From NCBI GenBank assembly GCA_016218415.1, contig JACRED010000011.1:1-54503 (forward strand): a DNA stretch of 54,503 nucleotides, in the 5' to 3' direction. Below are positions 27,948 to 36,257 of the stretch, piece by piece. How positions within the stretch are numbered: position 1 is the first letter of the stretch; every line of letters starts with the position of its first letter. The stretch comes from Nitrosomonadales bacterium (GTDB taxonomy: Bacteria > Pseudomonadota > Gammaproteobacteria > Burkholderiales > Gallionellaceae). The notes beneath the pieces are model-generated. The model was given only the letters and a program-made list of their open reading frames with translations, had not been told where the DNA came from and made no database searches. The translations under genes were made by a program, and so were the position numbers.

Positions 27948-29228
27948 TTATTGCGCCCTGCCTGATGGCGGCGTTTCCGTAGCGGCTTGCGTCTCACCCC
28001 ACGGCGCAACCTTCAGTAACAACAGCATCCCCGGTATCGCCAGTACCGCGCACAGCAGGAAGAATCCCGTCCATCCCATAGACTCGACCAGCCAGCCGGT
28101 GGCGGCGTTGGCGAAGGTGCGCGGCACGGCCATCAGGCTGGTGAACAGCGCGAACTGGGTCGCGGTGTAGGCGGGATGTGTTGAACGGGCGATGAACGCG
28201 ACGAAGGCGACGGTGCCCAGCCCGACGCCCAGCGCTTCGAGGCCGATCACGATCGCGAGCTGGGCGAGTTCGACGCTGGTGATCTCTGCGTGGTGCCCCA
28301 CCGAGGCCAGCCAGGCAAAGCCGAAGATGGACACTACCTGCACCACGCCGAACAGCCACAGCGCGCGGTTGATGCCGATTTTCACCATCCACAGGCCGCC
28401 CAGTAATCCGCCGATCACGGCGGGCCACAGCCCGGCGTTCTTGGCGATCAGCCCGATCTGCGTCTTGGAGAATCCCATGTCCAGATAGAACGGTGTCGCC
28501 AGCGCGGTACACATGCTGTCGCCGAGCTTGTAGAAAAACAAAAAGGCGAGGATCAGCAGCGCGCTGTTCCAGCCCTTGCGGGTGATGAATTCGTGAAAGG
28601 GTTCGACCACTGCTTCGCGCAGCGTCTTGGGCGGGTTGGCGCGGTGCGGCTCCTTGACCAGCAGCGTCATCGCGATGCCGGGCAGCATGAACAATGCTGT
28701 GACGATGAACACCATATCCCAGGGCAGAAAATCCGCGAGCACCAGCGACAGCGAGCCCGGCACCAGCCCGGCGATGCGGTAGGCATTCACATGCACCGCA
28801 TTGCCCAGCCCCAGCTCAACGTCAGAGAGTAGCTCACGGCGGTAGGCGTCGAGCACGATATCCTGCGTGGCGCTGAGGAAGGCGAGCAGCGTGGCGAACC
28901 ATGCGATGGCGGCCAGATCGCTCTGCGGCGAAAATCCGCCCATCGTCGCGATCACCGCCAGCAGGCCGATCTGCGTCAGCAGCATCCAGCCGCGCCGCCT
29001 GCCGAAAGCGGGCACGACATAGCGGTCGAGCAGCGGCGACCACATGAATTTCCAGGTGTAGGGAAACTGGATCAGTGCGAACAGGCCTATGGTCTTGAGA
29101 TCTACATGTTCGCTGCGCAGCCATGCCGGGACGAGGTTGAACAGCAGGTACAGCGGCAGACCGGAAGCGAAACCGGTGAACACGCAGATCAGCATGCGGC
29201 GGGTAAAGAGTTGTTGCCAGACGGACAT
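27948..29228 (-). CDS. AmpG-type MFS permease
   Basis: Inner-membrane transporter, 426 aa with about twelve hydrophobic segments. It has the signatures of AmpG, which imports anhydro-muropeptides for cell-wall recycling: GFASGLPLYLL, a DLKTIGLF segment, KFMWSPLLDR, GRRRGWMLLTQ, SATQDIVLDAYRRELL and NAYRIAGLVPGSLSL. Some members of this group are annotated simply as MFS/PAT family, so the exact substrate is likely but not certain. Flanked on both sides by REP-like repeats; 105 nt downstream of metW with a repeat pair between them. Confidence 0.85.
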   Translation of the reverse strand: MSVWQQLFTRRMLICVFTGFASGLPLYLLFNLVPAWLRSEHVDLKTIGLFALIQFPYTWKFMWSPLLDRYVVPAFGRRRGWMLLTQIGLLAVIATMGGFSPQSDLAAIAWFATLLAFLSATQDIVLDAYRRELLSDVELGLGNAVHVNAYRIAGLVPGSLSLVLADFLPWDMVFIVTALFMLPGIAMTLLVKEPHRANPPKTLREAVVEPFHEFITRKGWNSALLILAFLFFYKLGDSMCTALATPFYLDMGFSKTQIGLIAKNAGLWPAVIGGLLGGLWMVKIGINRALWLFGVVQVVSIFGFAWLASVGHHAEITSVELAQLAIVIGLEALGVGLGTVAFVAFIARSTHPAYTATQFALFTSLMAVPRTFANAATGWLVESMGWTGFFLLCAVLAIPGMLLLLKVAPWGETQAATETPPSGRAQ

Positions 29229-29251
29229 GCGGCTTGTTCTTTCTATATGCG

Positions 29252-29330
29252 CCGTTCGCCCTGAGCTTGTCGAAGGGGAGCGACTGAATACATTTCAAGA
29301 AATGTGCTTCGACAAGCTCAGCACGAACGG
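29252..29330. repeat. Inverted REP-like pair between metW and the AmpG-type gene
   Basis: Left arm CCGTTCGCCCTGAGCTTGTC... and right arm ...GACAAGCTCAGCACGAACGG, mirror images at the two ends of 79 bp. Between them ACATTTC-AA-GAAATGT forms a further 7-bp hairpin. Typical of dimeric REP elements placed between genes of the same strand. Confidence 0.85.
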
Positions 29331-29333
29331 ATG

Positions 29334-29954
29334 TTATACCCCGCGCTGGAACCGGTACACCGCCGTGCTGCCCAGCAGATTCGGCAGCACTTGCACTTCA
29401 CTTTCGCCGGTCATCACGCGGCGGTCCAGCACCGCCACATGATGGTCGCGGCAGAAATTCTCGAAGTCGTGCAGCGTGCACAGATGCACGTTCGGCGTGT
29501 CGTACCATTGATAGGGCAGCTCCGTGGAAACCGGCATCGTGCCGAGCAGCACGTTGAGGCGGTTCTTCCAGTAGCCGAAGTTGGGGAAGCTGACGATGCC
29601 TTCGCGTCCGACGCGCAGCATCTCCTGGATCAGCGGCTCGGTGTGGCGGGTGGCTTGCAGGGTCTGCGACAGCATCACGAAGTCGAACGAGTTGCTCTCG
29701 AAATCGGCGAGGCCGGCATCCAGATCGTTCTGGATCACGTTCACGCCGTTGGCGATGCAGGACACGATATCGAGGTCGCTGATCTCAACGCCGTAGCCGC
29801 GCACGCCGCGCGTTTCCTTGAGGTAGCGCAACAGGCTGCCGTCGCCACAGCCGAGATCGAGCACCGATGCGCCCTTGGACACCCACTCCGCGATCGCGGC
29901 GAAGTCGGGACGTTCTGCCGCAAGCCGTGTGATGTTATTTTGCTTCATGCTCAT
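29334..29954 (-). CDS. metW: Methionine biosynthesis protein MetW
   Basis: SAM-dependent-methyltransferase-fold protein of 206 aa that accompanies MetX in many proteobacteria and is needed for full homoserine acyltransferase activity there. Motif I is [28 protein letters not shown] and [11 protein letters not shown] follow. Its ATG overlaps the metX stop (ATGA), showing an operon; an in-frame ATG at 29948 is a possible alternative. Expression should be under the SAM-II riboswitch upstream of metX. Confidence 0.95.
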   Translation of the reverse strand: MSMKQNNITRLAAERPDFAAIAEWVSKGASVLDLGCGDGSLLRYLKETRGVRGYGVEISDLDIVSCIANGVNVIQNDLDAGLADFESNSFDFVMLSQTLQATRHTEPLIQEMLRVGREGIVSFPNFGYWKNRLNVLLGTMPVSTELPYQWYDTPNVHLCTLHDFENFCRDHHVAVLDRRVMTGESEVQVLPNLLGSTAVYRFQRGV

Positions 29955-31084
29955 TTTCCGAACTCGCCGGCAACGTTATCGAGATAGGCGCGCATCACGT
30001 CGAAGTAGTGCGGATGCTGCATCAGGAACGAATCGTGGCCGTGCGTGGAGGTGATCTCGGCATAGCTGACGTTGCGCCGGTTATGCAGCAGGGGGCGCAC
30101 GATCTCGCGCGAGCGCTGCGGCGAGAAGCGCCAGTCGGTGGTGAACGAGATCACCAGAAAATCCGCCCTGGCGCGCGCAAACGCCTTGTTCAGGTCGCCG
30201 CCGACATCGTGCGCAGGATCGAAATAATCCAGCGCCTTGGTCATCAGCAGGTAGGTGTTCGCGTCGAAGTAGGAGGCGAACTTGTCGCCCTGATAGCGCA
30301 GATAGGATTCGATCTCGAACTCGATCTCGTAGCCGTAATTGAACTTGCCGCCGCGCAGTTCGCGCCCGAATTTGTCCGCCATCGCGTCGTCGGACAGGTA
30401 GGTGATATGCCCCAGCATGCGCGCCAGCCGCAGGCCGCGCGTCGGCACCACGTTGTGCCGGTAATAATGGCCGCCGTGAAAATCCGGGTCGGTCAGGATC
30501 GCGTTGCGCGCCACATCGTTGAACGCGATGTTCTGCGCGGTCAGGCGCGGCGCGGCGGCAATCGCCAGCACGTGCCGCACCCGGTCGGGATAGGCCAGCG
30601 ACCATTGCAGCGCCTGCATCCCGCCCAGGCTGCCGCCGACCACCGCCGCGAATTGCGTTATGCCCAGCCGGTCCGCGAGGCGTGCCTGCGATTCCACCCA
30701 GTCCTCGACCGTGATGACCGGAAAGCTTGCGCCGTAGGGCAGTCCGGTCAGCGGGTCGATTGATGACGGTCCGGTTGAGCCGTGGCAGCCGCCCAGATTG
30801 TTCAGCCCGATCACGAAGAACCTGTCGGTATCGATAGGCTTGCCCGGTCCCACCATGTTGTCCCACCAGCCGACGTTCTTCGGATCGTCCGCATAATGGC
30901 CCGCGACGTGGTGATGCCCGGACAGCGCGTGGCAGATCAGGATCGCGTTGGATTTGTCAGCGTTCAGCGTGCCGTAGGTCTCGTAGACCAGCTCATAGCG
31001 CGGCAGCACCGCGCCGCTCTTGAATTGCAGTGGCGTGTCGAAGAGGGCGCGCTGCGCGCTGGCGATACCGACAGATGTATTCAT
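29951..31084 (-). CDS. metX: Homoserine O-acyltransferase MetX
   Basis: Alpha/beta-hydrolase enzyme that acylates homoserine (acetyl or succinyl; the donor cannot be decided here) in methionine synthesis. 377 aa from ATG 31084. Motifs: [32 protein letters not shown], the nucleophile elbow [12 protein letters not shown], and the C-terminal catalytic Asp/His region DWRFSP and HGHDSFLM. The frame also allows a TTG at 31093, but that lies in the terminator T-tract. Directly downstream of a SAM-II aptamer and terminator, and coupled to metW. Confidence 0.96.
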   Translation of the reverse strand: MNTSVGIASAQRALFDTPLQFKSGAVLPRYELVYETYGTLNADKSNAILICHALSGHHHVAGHYADDPKNVGWWDNMVGPGKPIDTDRFFVIGLNNLGGCHGSTGPSSIDPLTGLPYGASFPVITVEDWVESQARLADRLGITQFAAVVGGSLGGMQALQWSLAYPDRVRHVLAIAAAPRLTAQNIAFNDVARNAILTDPDFHGGHYYRHNVVPTRGLRLARMLGHITYLSDDAMADKFGRELRGGKFNYGYEIEFEIESYLRYQGDKFASYFDANTYLLMTKALDYFDPAHDVGGDLNKAFARARADFLVISFTTDWRFSPQRSREIVRPLLHNRRNVSYAEITSTHGHDSFLMQHPHYFDVMRAYLDNVAGEFGK

Positions 31085-31091
31085 ATTTCCC

Positions 31092-31128
31092 AAAAAGAAA
31101 ACCCGCTCAGCCTGGTGCTAGAGCGGGT
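31092..31128 (-). terminator. Riboswitch-controlled terminator before metX
   Basis: 8-bp perfect stem ACCCGCTC/GAGCGGGT with a 12-nt loop, followed by TTTCTTTTT, ending 8 nt before the metX ATG. Its left arm can alternatively pair with AGCG at the 3' end of the aptamer, giving a simple switch. Confidence 0.85.
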
Positions 31129-31132
31129 CGAT

Positions 31133-31186
31133 CTCGCTTTAGCTGGAATGTTTAATGTGCCCCGCAAGCTGATGTCAAATCGGCAC
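31133..31186 (-). promoter_or_regulatory. SAM-II riboswitch aptamer upstream of metX
   Basis: The minus strand has the SAM-II layout: P1 GTGCC/GGCAC (31186-31182 with its partner), conserved GATTTG in the loop, CTTGC, then ATTAAA, and AGCTAAAGCGAG at the 3' end. CTTGC (31168-31164) can pair with GCGAG (31137-31133) to form the expected pseudoknot. A terminator hairpin follows at once. SAM binding should favour termination before metX-metW. The family is best known from alphaproteobacterial metA/metX leaders. Confidence 0.85.
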
Positions 31187-31250
31187 GTGCGCAGTTTCCG
31201 CGTTTTGCGAAATGCTGTCAATGAGTTTGCGGGCGATCCCGGCGGCGTAT

Positions 31251-31676
31251 TCAGGGCTTGTGCGGGCACTTCTTTCTGGTGCAATCCGCGTAGAGTTGCA
31301 GCGAATGGTCGCGGATCGCGAAGCCGAGCTCGCCGGCAACCTTTTCCTGCCGCGCCTCGATGGCCTTGTCGTGGAATTCCTCGACATGGCCGCATTGCAG
31401 GCAAAGGATGTGGTCGTGATGCTCGCCCTTGTTCAGCTCGAACACCGACTTGCCGCCCTCGAAATGATGCCGCACCAGCAGTCCCGCCCGCTCGAACTGG
31501 GTCAGCACGCGGTACACCGTCGCCAGGCCCACATCCTCCCCGCTGCCGAGCAGCTGCTTGTAAACGTCCTCGGCGCTCAAATGGCGCTCTTTGCCGTTCT
31601 CGAACAGATCCAGCACCTTGAGCCTCGGCAGGGTGGATTTGAGTCCGGCATTCTTGAGGTGTTCGGGTCTGTGCAT
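31251..31676 (-). CDS. fur: Ferric uptake regulator Fur
   Basis: Iron-responsive DNA-binding repressor, 141 aa. Winged-helix region with LKSTLPRLKVLDLF and LATVYRVLTQFERAGLL; metal sites HHDHILCLQCGHVEEF (including the CxxC of the zinc site) and the C-terminal CTRKKCPHK pair of cysteines. Divergent from the cupredoxin-FTR1 operon with a Fur-box-like palindrome in the gap, so autoregulation and control of iron uptake are expected. The metX riboswitch lies beyond its 3' end. Confidence 0.96.
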   Translation of the reverse strand: MHRPEHLKNAGLKSTLPRLKVLDLFENGKERHLSAEDVYKQLLGSGEDVGLATVYRVLTQFERAGLLVRHHFEGGKSVFELNKGEHHDHILCLQCGHVEEFHDKAIEARQEKVAGELGFAIRDHSLQLYADCTRKKCPHKP

Positions 31677-31726
31677 ACGGCAACTCTCTATTGGTCCGGA
31701 ACATCATGCCAGAAACCTGTTGCAAT

Positions 31727-31753
31727 TGCAAATAAGAACGATTATCATTTGCA
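31727..31753. promoter_or_regulatory. Fur box between fur and the iron-permease operon
   Basis: 27-bp imperfect palindrome TGCAAAT...ATTTGCA. Its core AATAAGAACGATTATCATT resembles the classical 19-bp Fur box (GATAATGATAATCATTATC). It is centred between the two divergent start codons. Confidence 0.75.
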
Positions 31754-31774
31754 TAAACCATGAAGGAGATCGCC

Positions 31775-32086
31775 TTGAAACGTTTGCTGTCCATTGCACT
31801 ACTGCTTCCGCTTGTCGCGCACGCGGCCGACTACATGCTGGCGATCAGGGACCATCGCTTCCTGCCCGCCGAGCTGGCGATTCCGTCCGGCACCAAGGTC
31901 AGGCTCACGATAGAAAACCGCGACGACACGCCGGAGGAATTCGACAGCTATTCGCTGAACCGGGAAAAGGTGATCGCCGGGCGCGGCACAGCGACGATAT
32001 TTATCGGCCCGCTCGCACCGGGACGCTACCCGTTCATCGGCGAGTTTCACGAAGCCACCGCCCAGGGCGCCATCATCGCCCAATAG
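31775..32086 (+). CDS. Periplasmic cupredoxin-like protein (FtrB/EfeO N-domain type)
   Basis: Exported protein of 103 aa with signal peptide MKRLLSIALLLPLVAHA. The mature part is a single cupredoxin fold of the type joined to FTR1 iron permeases (FLPAELAIPSGTKVRLTIEN, EEFDSYSLNREKVI, IGPLAPGRYPFIGEFHEATA). It lacks the usual His-Cys-His type-1 copper set, so metal binding would use other residues. I prefer the TTG at 31775, which has AAGGAG at the right spacing, over the ATG at 31760, which overlaps that ribosome site. It precedes the FTR1 permease by 27 nt. Confidence 0.88.
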   Translation: MKRLLSIALLLPLVAHAADYMLAIRDHRFLPAELAIPSGTKVRLTIENRDDTPEEFDSYSLNREKVIAGRGTATIFIGPLAPGRYPFIGEFHEATAQGAIIAQ

Positions 32087-32113
32087 ACCGGAACTGTTAC
32101 TCAGGAGAACACC

Positions 32114-32938
32114 ATGTTAGCAACCGCCATCATCGTTTTTCGGGAAGTGCTGGAAGCATCCCTCATCATCGGCATACTCGCCGCCGCGACGCGCAGCGTG
32201 CCCAACAGCAAACGCTGGCTGGGCGCCGGGCTGCTGGCCGGCCTGGCCGGATCGGCCGTGGTCGCCGCCTCCACCGACTTCATCGGGTCGCTGGCCAGCG
32301 GCATAGGCCAGGAGATATTCAACGCCACCGTGCTCGGCGTCGCGGTGCTGATGCTGGCCTGGCACAACATCTGGATGTCGTCGCACGGCGCCGCGCTGGC
32401 CAAGAGCGCAAAATCCGTGGGACGCAACATCAGCGACGGGACCAGCGAATGTTCGGCGCTGCTGGTCATCGTCGGACTCGCGGTGCTCAGGGAAGGCTCG
32501 GAAACCGTGCTGTTTCTCTACGGCATCGCCGCATCGAACGAAGGCGGGCAATCCGCGATGTTGCTCGGCGGGCTGTTCGGCATGCTGGCAGGCATCGCGG
32601 TCGGCTACCTGTTTTATGCCGGGCTGCTGCGCGTGCCGATGCGCTGGTTCTTTGCCTCGACCGGCATGCTGGTGCTGCTGCTGGCGGCGGGCATGGCTTC
32701 GCAGGCGGCGCATTTCCTGATCCAGGCCGATCTGCTGCCCAGCCTCGCCGCGCCGCTGTGGGACACTTCGGCCATACTGCCGGAAAGCGGACTGCCCGGC
32801 ATGCTGTTGCACAGCCTGATCGGCTACGACTCGCGCCCGGCGGGGATGCAGATCGTGTTCTATCTCACCGCGCTGGTCGCCATCTGGACCGGCATGAAAT
32901 GGGTGGCCCGCCCTCGCCCGTCCGCCGCACAACAATAA
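32114..32938 (+). CDS. FTR1-family iron permease
   Basis: Inner-membrane high-affinity iron transporter, 274 aa with seven hydrophobic segments. The two RExxE iron-binding motifs are present: REVLE (10-14) and REGSE (126-130). Belongs to the EfeU/FtrC group. In relatives the cupredoxin partner oxidises or delivers the iron. CAGGAGAACACC precedes the ATG. Expected to be Fur-repressed from the palindrome upstream of the operon. Confidence 0.94.
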   Translation: MLATAIIVFREVLEASLIIGILAAATRSVPNSKRWLGAGLLAGLAGSAVVAASTDFIGSLASGIGQEIFNATVLGVAVLMLAWHNIWMSSHGAALAKSAKSVGRNISDGTSECSALLVIVGLAVLREGSETVLFLYGIAASNEGGQSAMLLGGLFGMLAGIAVGYLFYAGLLRVPMRWFFASTGMLVLLLAAGMASQAAHFLIQADLLPSLAAPLWDTSAILPESGLPGMLLHSLIGYDSRPAGMQIVFYLTALVAIWTGMKWVARPRPSAAQQ

Positions 32939-32957
32939 CCCTGTGTAACCAGCCCAT

Positions 32958-33719
32958 ATGTATCCATCCCTGCTGCATTCCCGTTCCTTTTTTTTGCTGA
33001 TGCTGCTCGCCGGATTGCATTGCGCCCGGAATGCCAGTGCCGGCGCTGCGGACTATGTCTACACTCCCGCCGTCGAATACGGTGAGCGCGAGATCGACAT
33101 CAAGTACGGCGCAACCTCGCCGCAGGCCGGGAATCGCGCGCAGGTTGCCAGCGTCGGCTTCGGTTACGGCGCAAGGGAATACTGGTTCACCGAGCTCTAT
33201 TTGAAACAGGAACGCAGCGGCGGCACGGTCACCAATCTGGCCGAATGGGAAAACAAGTTCCAGCTCACCGACACCGGCGAATATCCCGTCGATATCGGGC
33301 TGGTCACCGAACTGGAAGCGCCGCTGAGCGCCAGCGCGCCGTGGGAGATCAAGCTGGGCGGGTTGTTGCAGACTGAATTCGGCAAGCTGCAGTTGAACGC
33401 CAACCTGCTTTTTGAACGCGCGTTCGGCAAGGCGGACGAAAGCGGCGTTCCCCATGTCACCAACCTGGGCTACCAGTGGCAGGCCAAATACCGCTGGCAG
33501 CCGACGCTGGAATTCGGCGTGCAGGGCCTGGGCGACCTGGGGAAATGGGATGACTGGAGCAAACCGGCCGACCAGAGCCATCGCATCGGCCCCGCCCTGT
33601 TCGGCAAGTTCGCGCTCGGTAACCGCCAGGCCATCCGCTACAACGCCGCATGGCTGCGCGGCACGAACACCGCTACGCCCGATCACACCTTCAGAATGCA
33701 GGTCGAGTACGAGTTCTAG
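32958..33719 (+). CDS. Putative outer-membrane beta-barrel protein of the iron-uptake operon
   Basis: 253 aa with an N-terminal signal peptide (~1-30). The mature protein consists of alternating amphipathic strands (EREIDIKYGATSP, ASVGFGYGAREYWFTELYLK, WEIKLGGLLQTEF, KLQLNANLLFERAFG) and ends in MQVEYEF, with the terminal Phe typical of BAM-inserted barrels. No named family recognised. It lies 19 nt after the FTR1 gene, so it may let iron or its ligand through the outer membrane. Its TAG stop overlaps that of the convergent ptsI gene in CTAG. Confidence 0.75.
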   Translation: MYPSLLHSRSFFLLMLLAGLHCARNASAGAADYVYTPAVEYGEREIDIKYGATSPQAGNRAQVASVGFGYGAREYWFTELYLKQERSGGTVTNLAEWENKFQLTDTGEYPVDIGLVTELEAPLSASAPWEIKLGGLLQTEFGKLQLNANLLFERAFGKADESGVPHVTNLGYQWQAKYRWQPTLEFGVQGLGDLGKWDDWSKPADQSHRIGPALFGKFALGNRQAIRYNAAWLRGTNTATPDHTFRMQVEYEF

Positions 33720-35440
33720 GCGTTCAGCCTGTCCAGCAGGTCGCGTATCTTCATCGGGTCGTCGGCGCGCAGGATCTTCTGCGTGAGGCTGGCGATCTCG
33801 GGCAGGCTGGTGGTGAGCACGCGCTGTTTGATGCTGGGCACCTGCGCCGAGAACATCGAGAACTGGCGCAGGCCGAAACCCAGTAGCAGCCGCGTATAGG
33901 CCGATTCTCCGGCCATCTCGCCGCACACCGAAACCGGCACGCCGAGCCGGTTGGCAGTGCCGATGACGTGCGACAGCAGGTGCAGCACGGCGGGGTGCAG
34001 CGGATCGTAGAGATGCGCGACCTCCTCATCGGTGCGGTCGATCGCCAGCGTGTACTGGATCAGGTCGTTGGTGCCTATGGACAGGAAGTCGAGTTTTTTG
34101 GCGAACACGTTCAGCGCCAGCGCGGCAGCGGGAATCTCGATCATGCCGCCTATCCTGATCTCGCGGTCATACGGGATGCCTTCGTTGTCCAAGCCCTGTT
34201 TGGTTCCCTCGATGAACTGCAAAGTCTGGTTGAGCTCGGAAGCGCCCGACAGCATCGGTATCAACAGCTTGACGTTGCCGTAATGCGAAGCGCGCAGCAG
34301 GGCGCGCAACTGGGTGCGGAACAGCTGCGGCTCGGACAGGCAGAAGCGGATCGCGCGCAGCCCCAGCGCGGGGTTGTTGGCGACGCGCTTGGTGCCGTTC
34401 AGTTGTTTGTCGCCGCCCAGATCGAAGGTGCGGATCACGACGGGCTGGCCTTCCATGCCAGCCGCAGCGGCACGGTAGGCCTCGAATTGTTCTTCCTCGT
34501 CCGGCAGCTCGTCGCGGTTGAGGAACAGGAATTCGCTGCGAAACAGGCCGATTCCGGTCGCCCCGTTTTCTTTCACCTCGGCGATGTCCTCGGGCTTCTC
34601 GATGTTGGCGTGCAGCTCGACGACGCTGCCGTCCAGCGTGTTGGCGCGCGCGGTGCGCAGCCGCTTGAGCTTCTTGCGCTCCAGATCCCACGCGCTCTGG
34701 CGCAATTTGTATTCGGCCAGCACCACCTTGTCCGGATTGACGATCAGCACGCCCTGTTCGCCGTCCAGGATCAGCAGATCGTCTTCGCGCACCAGTTCGC
34801 GCGCGTGGTGCAGACCCACGACGCACGGCGTGTTCAGGCTGCGCGCGACAATCGCGGTGTGCGAGGTCGCGCCGCCCACGTCGGTGATGAACGCGGCATA
34901 CTGGTGCGGCTTGAACTGGATCAGGTCGGCCGGGCTCAGGTCGTGCGCCACCAGTATCGTTTCGACATCGTGCCGCGCGGGAGGCGGCTGGTGGCCGGGT
35001 TGCCCGAGCAATTGCTTGAGCAAACGCTCGGCCACCTGTTTGACATCGGTCTGCCGCTCGCGCAGATACGCATCCTCGAATTCGTCGAACTGCGCCACCA
35101 GCATCTCGGTCTGCACCTTGAGCGCCCACTCGGCATTGCAATGCTCGCTGGCGATCATGTCGCGCGGGGCGACGCTTAACATCGGGTCGTCCAGGATCAT
35201 CTGGTGCAACTCGAGGAAAGCGTCGAATTCGGCGGCGGCATGGGTGGGACGATTGCTGCGCAGACCGGCGAACTCATCGCGCGCGGCCTGCAATGCGGCA
35301 TCGAAACGCGCGATCTCCTCGGCGAGGAATTGCGCCGGCAACACGTAATGCGCCACCTCCAGCGAGGTGTGCGAGATCAGGTGCGCATGGCCGATGGCGA
35401 TGCCGCTGGAGACTGCAATGCCGTGCAAGGTGAAGCTCAT
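33716..35440 (-). CDS. ptsI: Phosphoenolpyruvate-protein phosphotransferase (PTS enzyme I)
   Basis: First enzyme of the PTS: moves phosphate from PEP to HPr. 574 aa. N-terminal HPr-binding part, phospho-His194 in GGATSHTAIVARSL, and the PEP-binding barrel with TGIGLFRSEFLF, GGDKQLNG, MIEIPAAAL, SIGTNDLIQYTLA and CGEMAGE. Starts at ATG 35440 (MSFTLHGIAV); GGAGGT lies just upstream, so the in-frame ATG at 35452 is not used. That GGAGGTATC is the end of the 140-bp palindromic element separating it from ptsH. Confidence 0.96.
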   Translation of the reverse strand: MSFTLHGIAVSSGIAIGHAHLISHTSLEVAHYVLPAQFLAEEIARFDAALQAARDEFAGLRSNRPTHAAAEFDAFLELHQMILDDPMLSVAPRDMIASEHCNAEWALKVQTEMLVAQFDEFEDAYLRERQTDVKQVAERLLKQLLGQPGHQPPPARHDVETILVAHDLSPADLIQFKPHQYAAFITDVGGATSHTAIVARSLNTPCVVGLHHARELVREDDLLILDGEQGVLIVNPDKVVLAEYKLRQSAWDLERKKLKRLRTARANTLDGSVVELHANIEKPEDIAEVKENGATGIGLFRSEFLFLNRDELPDEEEQFEAYRAAAAGMEGQPVVIRTFDLGGDKQLNGTKRVANNPALGLRAIRFCLSEPQLFRTQLRALLRASHYGNVKLLIPMLSGASELNQTLQFIEGTKQGLDNEGIPYDREIRIGGMIEIPAAALALNVFAKKLDFLSIGTNDLIQYTLAIDRTDEEVAHLYDPLHPAVLHLLSHVIGTANRLGVPVSVCGEMAGESAYTRLLLGFGLRQFSMFSAQVPSIKQRVLTTSLPEIASLTQKILRADDPMKIRDLLDRLNA

Positions 35441-35441
35441 C

Positions 35442-35581
35442 GATACCTCCATAAACCTACTGCGCAGCTTGATTGCGGCGTTGCGCGGTACTCGCTGCCT
35501 CGCCTACCCATAAGGTATGTCTCGTTGCTCCGTTCCGTGCGCCTTGCACTCAAGCCGCTCGCTACGGTTTCTGGAGGTATC
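35442..35581. mobile_element. 140-bp palindromic MITE-like element between ptsH and ptsI
   Basis: The ends GATACCTCCA and TGGAGGTATC are perfect 10-bp inverted repeats. Inward similarity continues (TAAACC versus GAAACC, GCTTGATTGC versus GCTTGAGTGC), so the unit is a long imperfect palindrome centred near CCCATAAGGTATG. It contains no gene. One end supplies the ribosome-binding sequence GGAGGTATCG of ptsI. Confidence 0.7.
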
Positions 35582-35590
35582 TTCATAAGG

Positions 35591-35860
35591 CTATTCGCCC
35601 TCCCCGAAATAATCGTTGATCAGGTTCGTGATCGCCCGCATTGCCTCCGCCTCGTCCCCGCCGCTGGTCTCGATGGTGACTGTCGTGCCCTTGGCCGCGG
35701 CCAGCATCATCACGCCCATGATGCTTTTTGCATTCACGCGGCGGTTGTTGCGCGCCATCATCACCTCGCATTTGAATCCGGAAGCGAGCTGGGTGAGCTT
35801 GGCCGAGGCGCGCGCGTGCAGGCCGAGTTTGTTGATGATAAGTATGTCCTGTTGCAGCAT
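35591..35860 (-). CDS. ptsH: Phosphocarrier protein HPr
   Basis: 89 aa. Phosphorylated by enzyme I at His15 (GLHARASAKL). Ser46 in NAKSIMGV is present, the site used by HPr kinase where that enzyme exists. The open frame extends upstream, but the correct start is the ATG at 35860, which shares a base with the TGA of the EIIA gene. Lies between EIIA and, after the palindromic element, ptsI. Confidence 0.96.
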   Translation of the reverse strand: MLQQDILIINKLGLHARASAKLTQLASGFKCEVMMARNNRRVNAKSIMGVMMLAAAKGTTVTIETSGGDEAEAMRAITNLINDYFGEGE

Positions 35861-36246
35861 CAGTGCTCCATCTGCACGATGCATTCGCGGCCGCCCTCGA
35901 TGGCGATCTTCGCCAGTTCCGGCAGCGTCTTGCCGGGGCTGCACACCACGCGCAGCAGCATCGGCAGGTTCAGCCCCGCCACGCCCATCACGCGCTCGGC
36001 ATGGCACAGCTGCCGCCCGATGTTGCTGGGGGTGGCGCCGAACACATCCGCGAGTATCAGCACCCCGCCGCCGGTGTCGAGCTGCTTGATCAGCGCCTCG
36101 CCTTCCACCGCTTTCTGTTTCGGATCGTCGCTGGCAAACACCGACAGCGACTTGAGGTTGTGCGGCACTTCGCCCAGCACATGCCGGACACAATCGACAA
36201 AGCTGTCGCCCAGCCCGTTGTGCGTTACCAATAAGATTCCCGCCAA
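35860..36246 (-). CDS. PTS EIIA component, mannose/fructose family
   Basis: 128 aa, a stand-alone EIIA of the ManX type. Active His9 in LLVTHNGLGD; GGGVLILADVFGATPSN is the conserved core. No EIIB or EIIC gene follows; together with HPr and enzyme I this makes the permease-less PTS common in betaproteobacteria, which is thought to regulate rather than to import sugars. Coupled to ptsH by overlapping TGATG. Confidence 0.93.
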   Translation of the reverse strand: MAGILLVTHNGLGDSFVDCVRHVLGEVPHNLKSLSVFASDDPKQKAVEGEALIKQLDTGGGVLILADVFGATPSNIGRQLCHAERVMGVAGLNLPMLLRVVCSPGKTLPELAKIAIEGGRECIVQMEH

Positions 36247-36257
36247 TTCACTCTCCC

